Assembly: GCA_049999765.1 (NCBI GenBank)
Contig: JBNGIQ010006637.1
Coordinates: 1 to 20,184, forward strand
Direction of reading: 5' to 3'
From: Phaeoceros laevis
Taxonomy: Eukaryota > Anthocerotophyta > Anthocerotopsida > Notothyladales
Length of the DNA stretch: 20,184 nucleotides
The stretch's first letter is position 1. Every line of letters starts with the position of its first letter. Below, one piece after another: positions 19,936 to 20,184 of this stretch. Position numbers and translations under genes: made by a program. Below the pieces are notes generated by a model, which ran no database searches, was not told the origin of the DNA, and saw nothing but the letters and a program-made list of their open reading frames with translations.

Positions 19936-19947
19936 TGGTATCAGAGC
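19936..19947 (+). other. Retrotransposon primer-binding site, initiator Met tRNA
   Basis: TGGTATCAGAGC is the standard minus-strand primer site of many plant LTR retrotransposons, complementary to the 3' end of initiator Met tRNA. It directly follows the CA end of the palindrome, which fixes the orientation as rightward, so the element body runs out of the window. Confidence 0.8.
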
Positions 19948-20184
19948 TGGTGAGCGCCGGCGACCATGGCGGCTATGGCGGCGGGGGTTTGTGGCTATGG
20001 CCGTGAGAGCATGAAGAGGCCTGGCGGCGCAAGCAAGAGAGGTGCACGGGGCGCAGCGCAAGGCGCAAGGTGAAGGGCAGGCAGGCCGTGATTGAGCCAG
20101 CAGGCCGTGGAGGCGGCGGCGGCGCAGCTGTGGGAGGCGCCATCCACAGCCCGCGCGAGGGCGCCACATCCCGCGCGAGGGCGC
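19948..20184 (+). mobile_element. Start of retroelement internal region, cut by window end
   Basis: GC-rich sequence with a 35-codon frame from 19966 (MAAMAAGVCGYGRESMKRPG…) to a TGA at 20071. It is too short and compositionally biased to assign as gag. A 20-bp period direct repeat begins at the end: the 15-mer CCCGCGCGAGGGCGC occurs at 20150-20164 and 20170-20184. The minus-strand Arg/Pro-rich frames are composition artefacts. Confidence 0.4.

Noticed and set aside
19744-20169. 141-codon minus-strand Arg/Pro/Ala-rich frame
   Set aside because: A product of GC-rich sequence crossing the palindrome and primer-binding site, with no domain pattern.

Overview
The window is nuclear DNA of a eukaryote with spliced genes. 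The introns are GT-AG, many acceptors are TGCAG, and both intact genes belong to land-plant families. No seed-plant repeat family is recognisable and the genes are moderately diverged from what I remember of the Arabidopsis proteins, so I lean to a non-seed land plant (bryophyte, lycophyte or fern). That placement is inference and cannot be fixed without a search. There are no operons, rRNA or tRNA genes, CRISPR arrays or plastid genes.

Layout. Positions 1-2410 are mostly non-coding: a weak coding-like relic (598-969), a degenerate TTGCCA-rich repeat tract (1141-1515), and a pyrimidine-rich leader. Positions 2411-4813 (+) are a five-exon gene for a tetratricopeptide protein of the plant MS5/POLLENLESS3-TDM1-SDI family with an unusually long C-terminal tail. 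Positions 5301-7845 (-) are a broken, intron-containing copy of the splicing factor gene SF3B2/SAP145 that was not in the supplied reading-frame evidence as a gene. It has stop codons, frameshifts and lost exons, and its last exons are tandemly duplicated (about 400 bp per unit). Positions 8411-15706 (+) are an apparently intact 26-exon gene for a HECT ubiquitin ligase closest to plant UPL6, arranged head to head with the SF3B2 relic.

Positions 15707-20184 are repeat territory. They hold a 656-bp candidate non-autonomous DNA element with GAAAC/GTTTC-rich ends (16262-16917), an LTR-end plus primer-binding-site candidate (17206), a frameshifted retrotransposon gag without visible pol (18018-19175), and a candidate short LTR ending in a perfect 23-bp-arm palindrome that abuts a canonical initiator-Met-tRNA primer-binding site (19791-19947).

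The two intact genes have no evident functional link: one is a TPR scaffold of a family tied in Arabidopsis to meiotic exit or sulfur response, the other an E3 ligase. I do not see a new multi-gene system. The most unusual structures are the SF3B2 relic with duplicated terminal exons and the palindrome at the LTR/primer-site junction.
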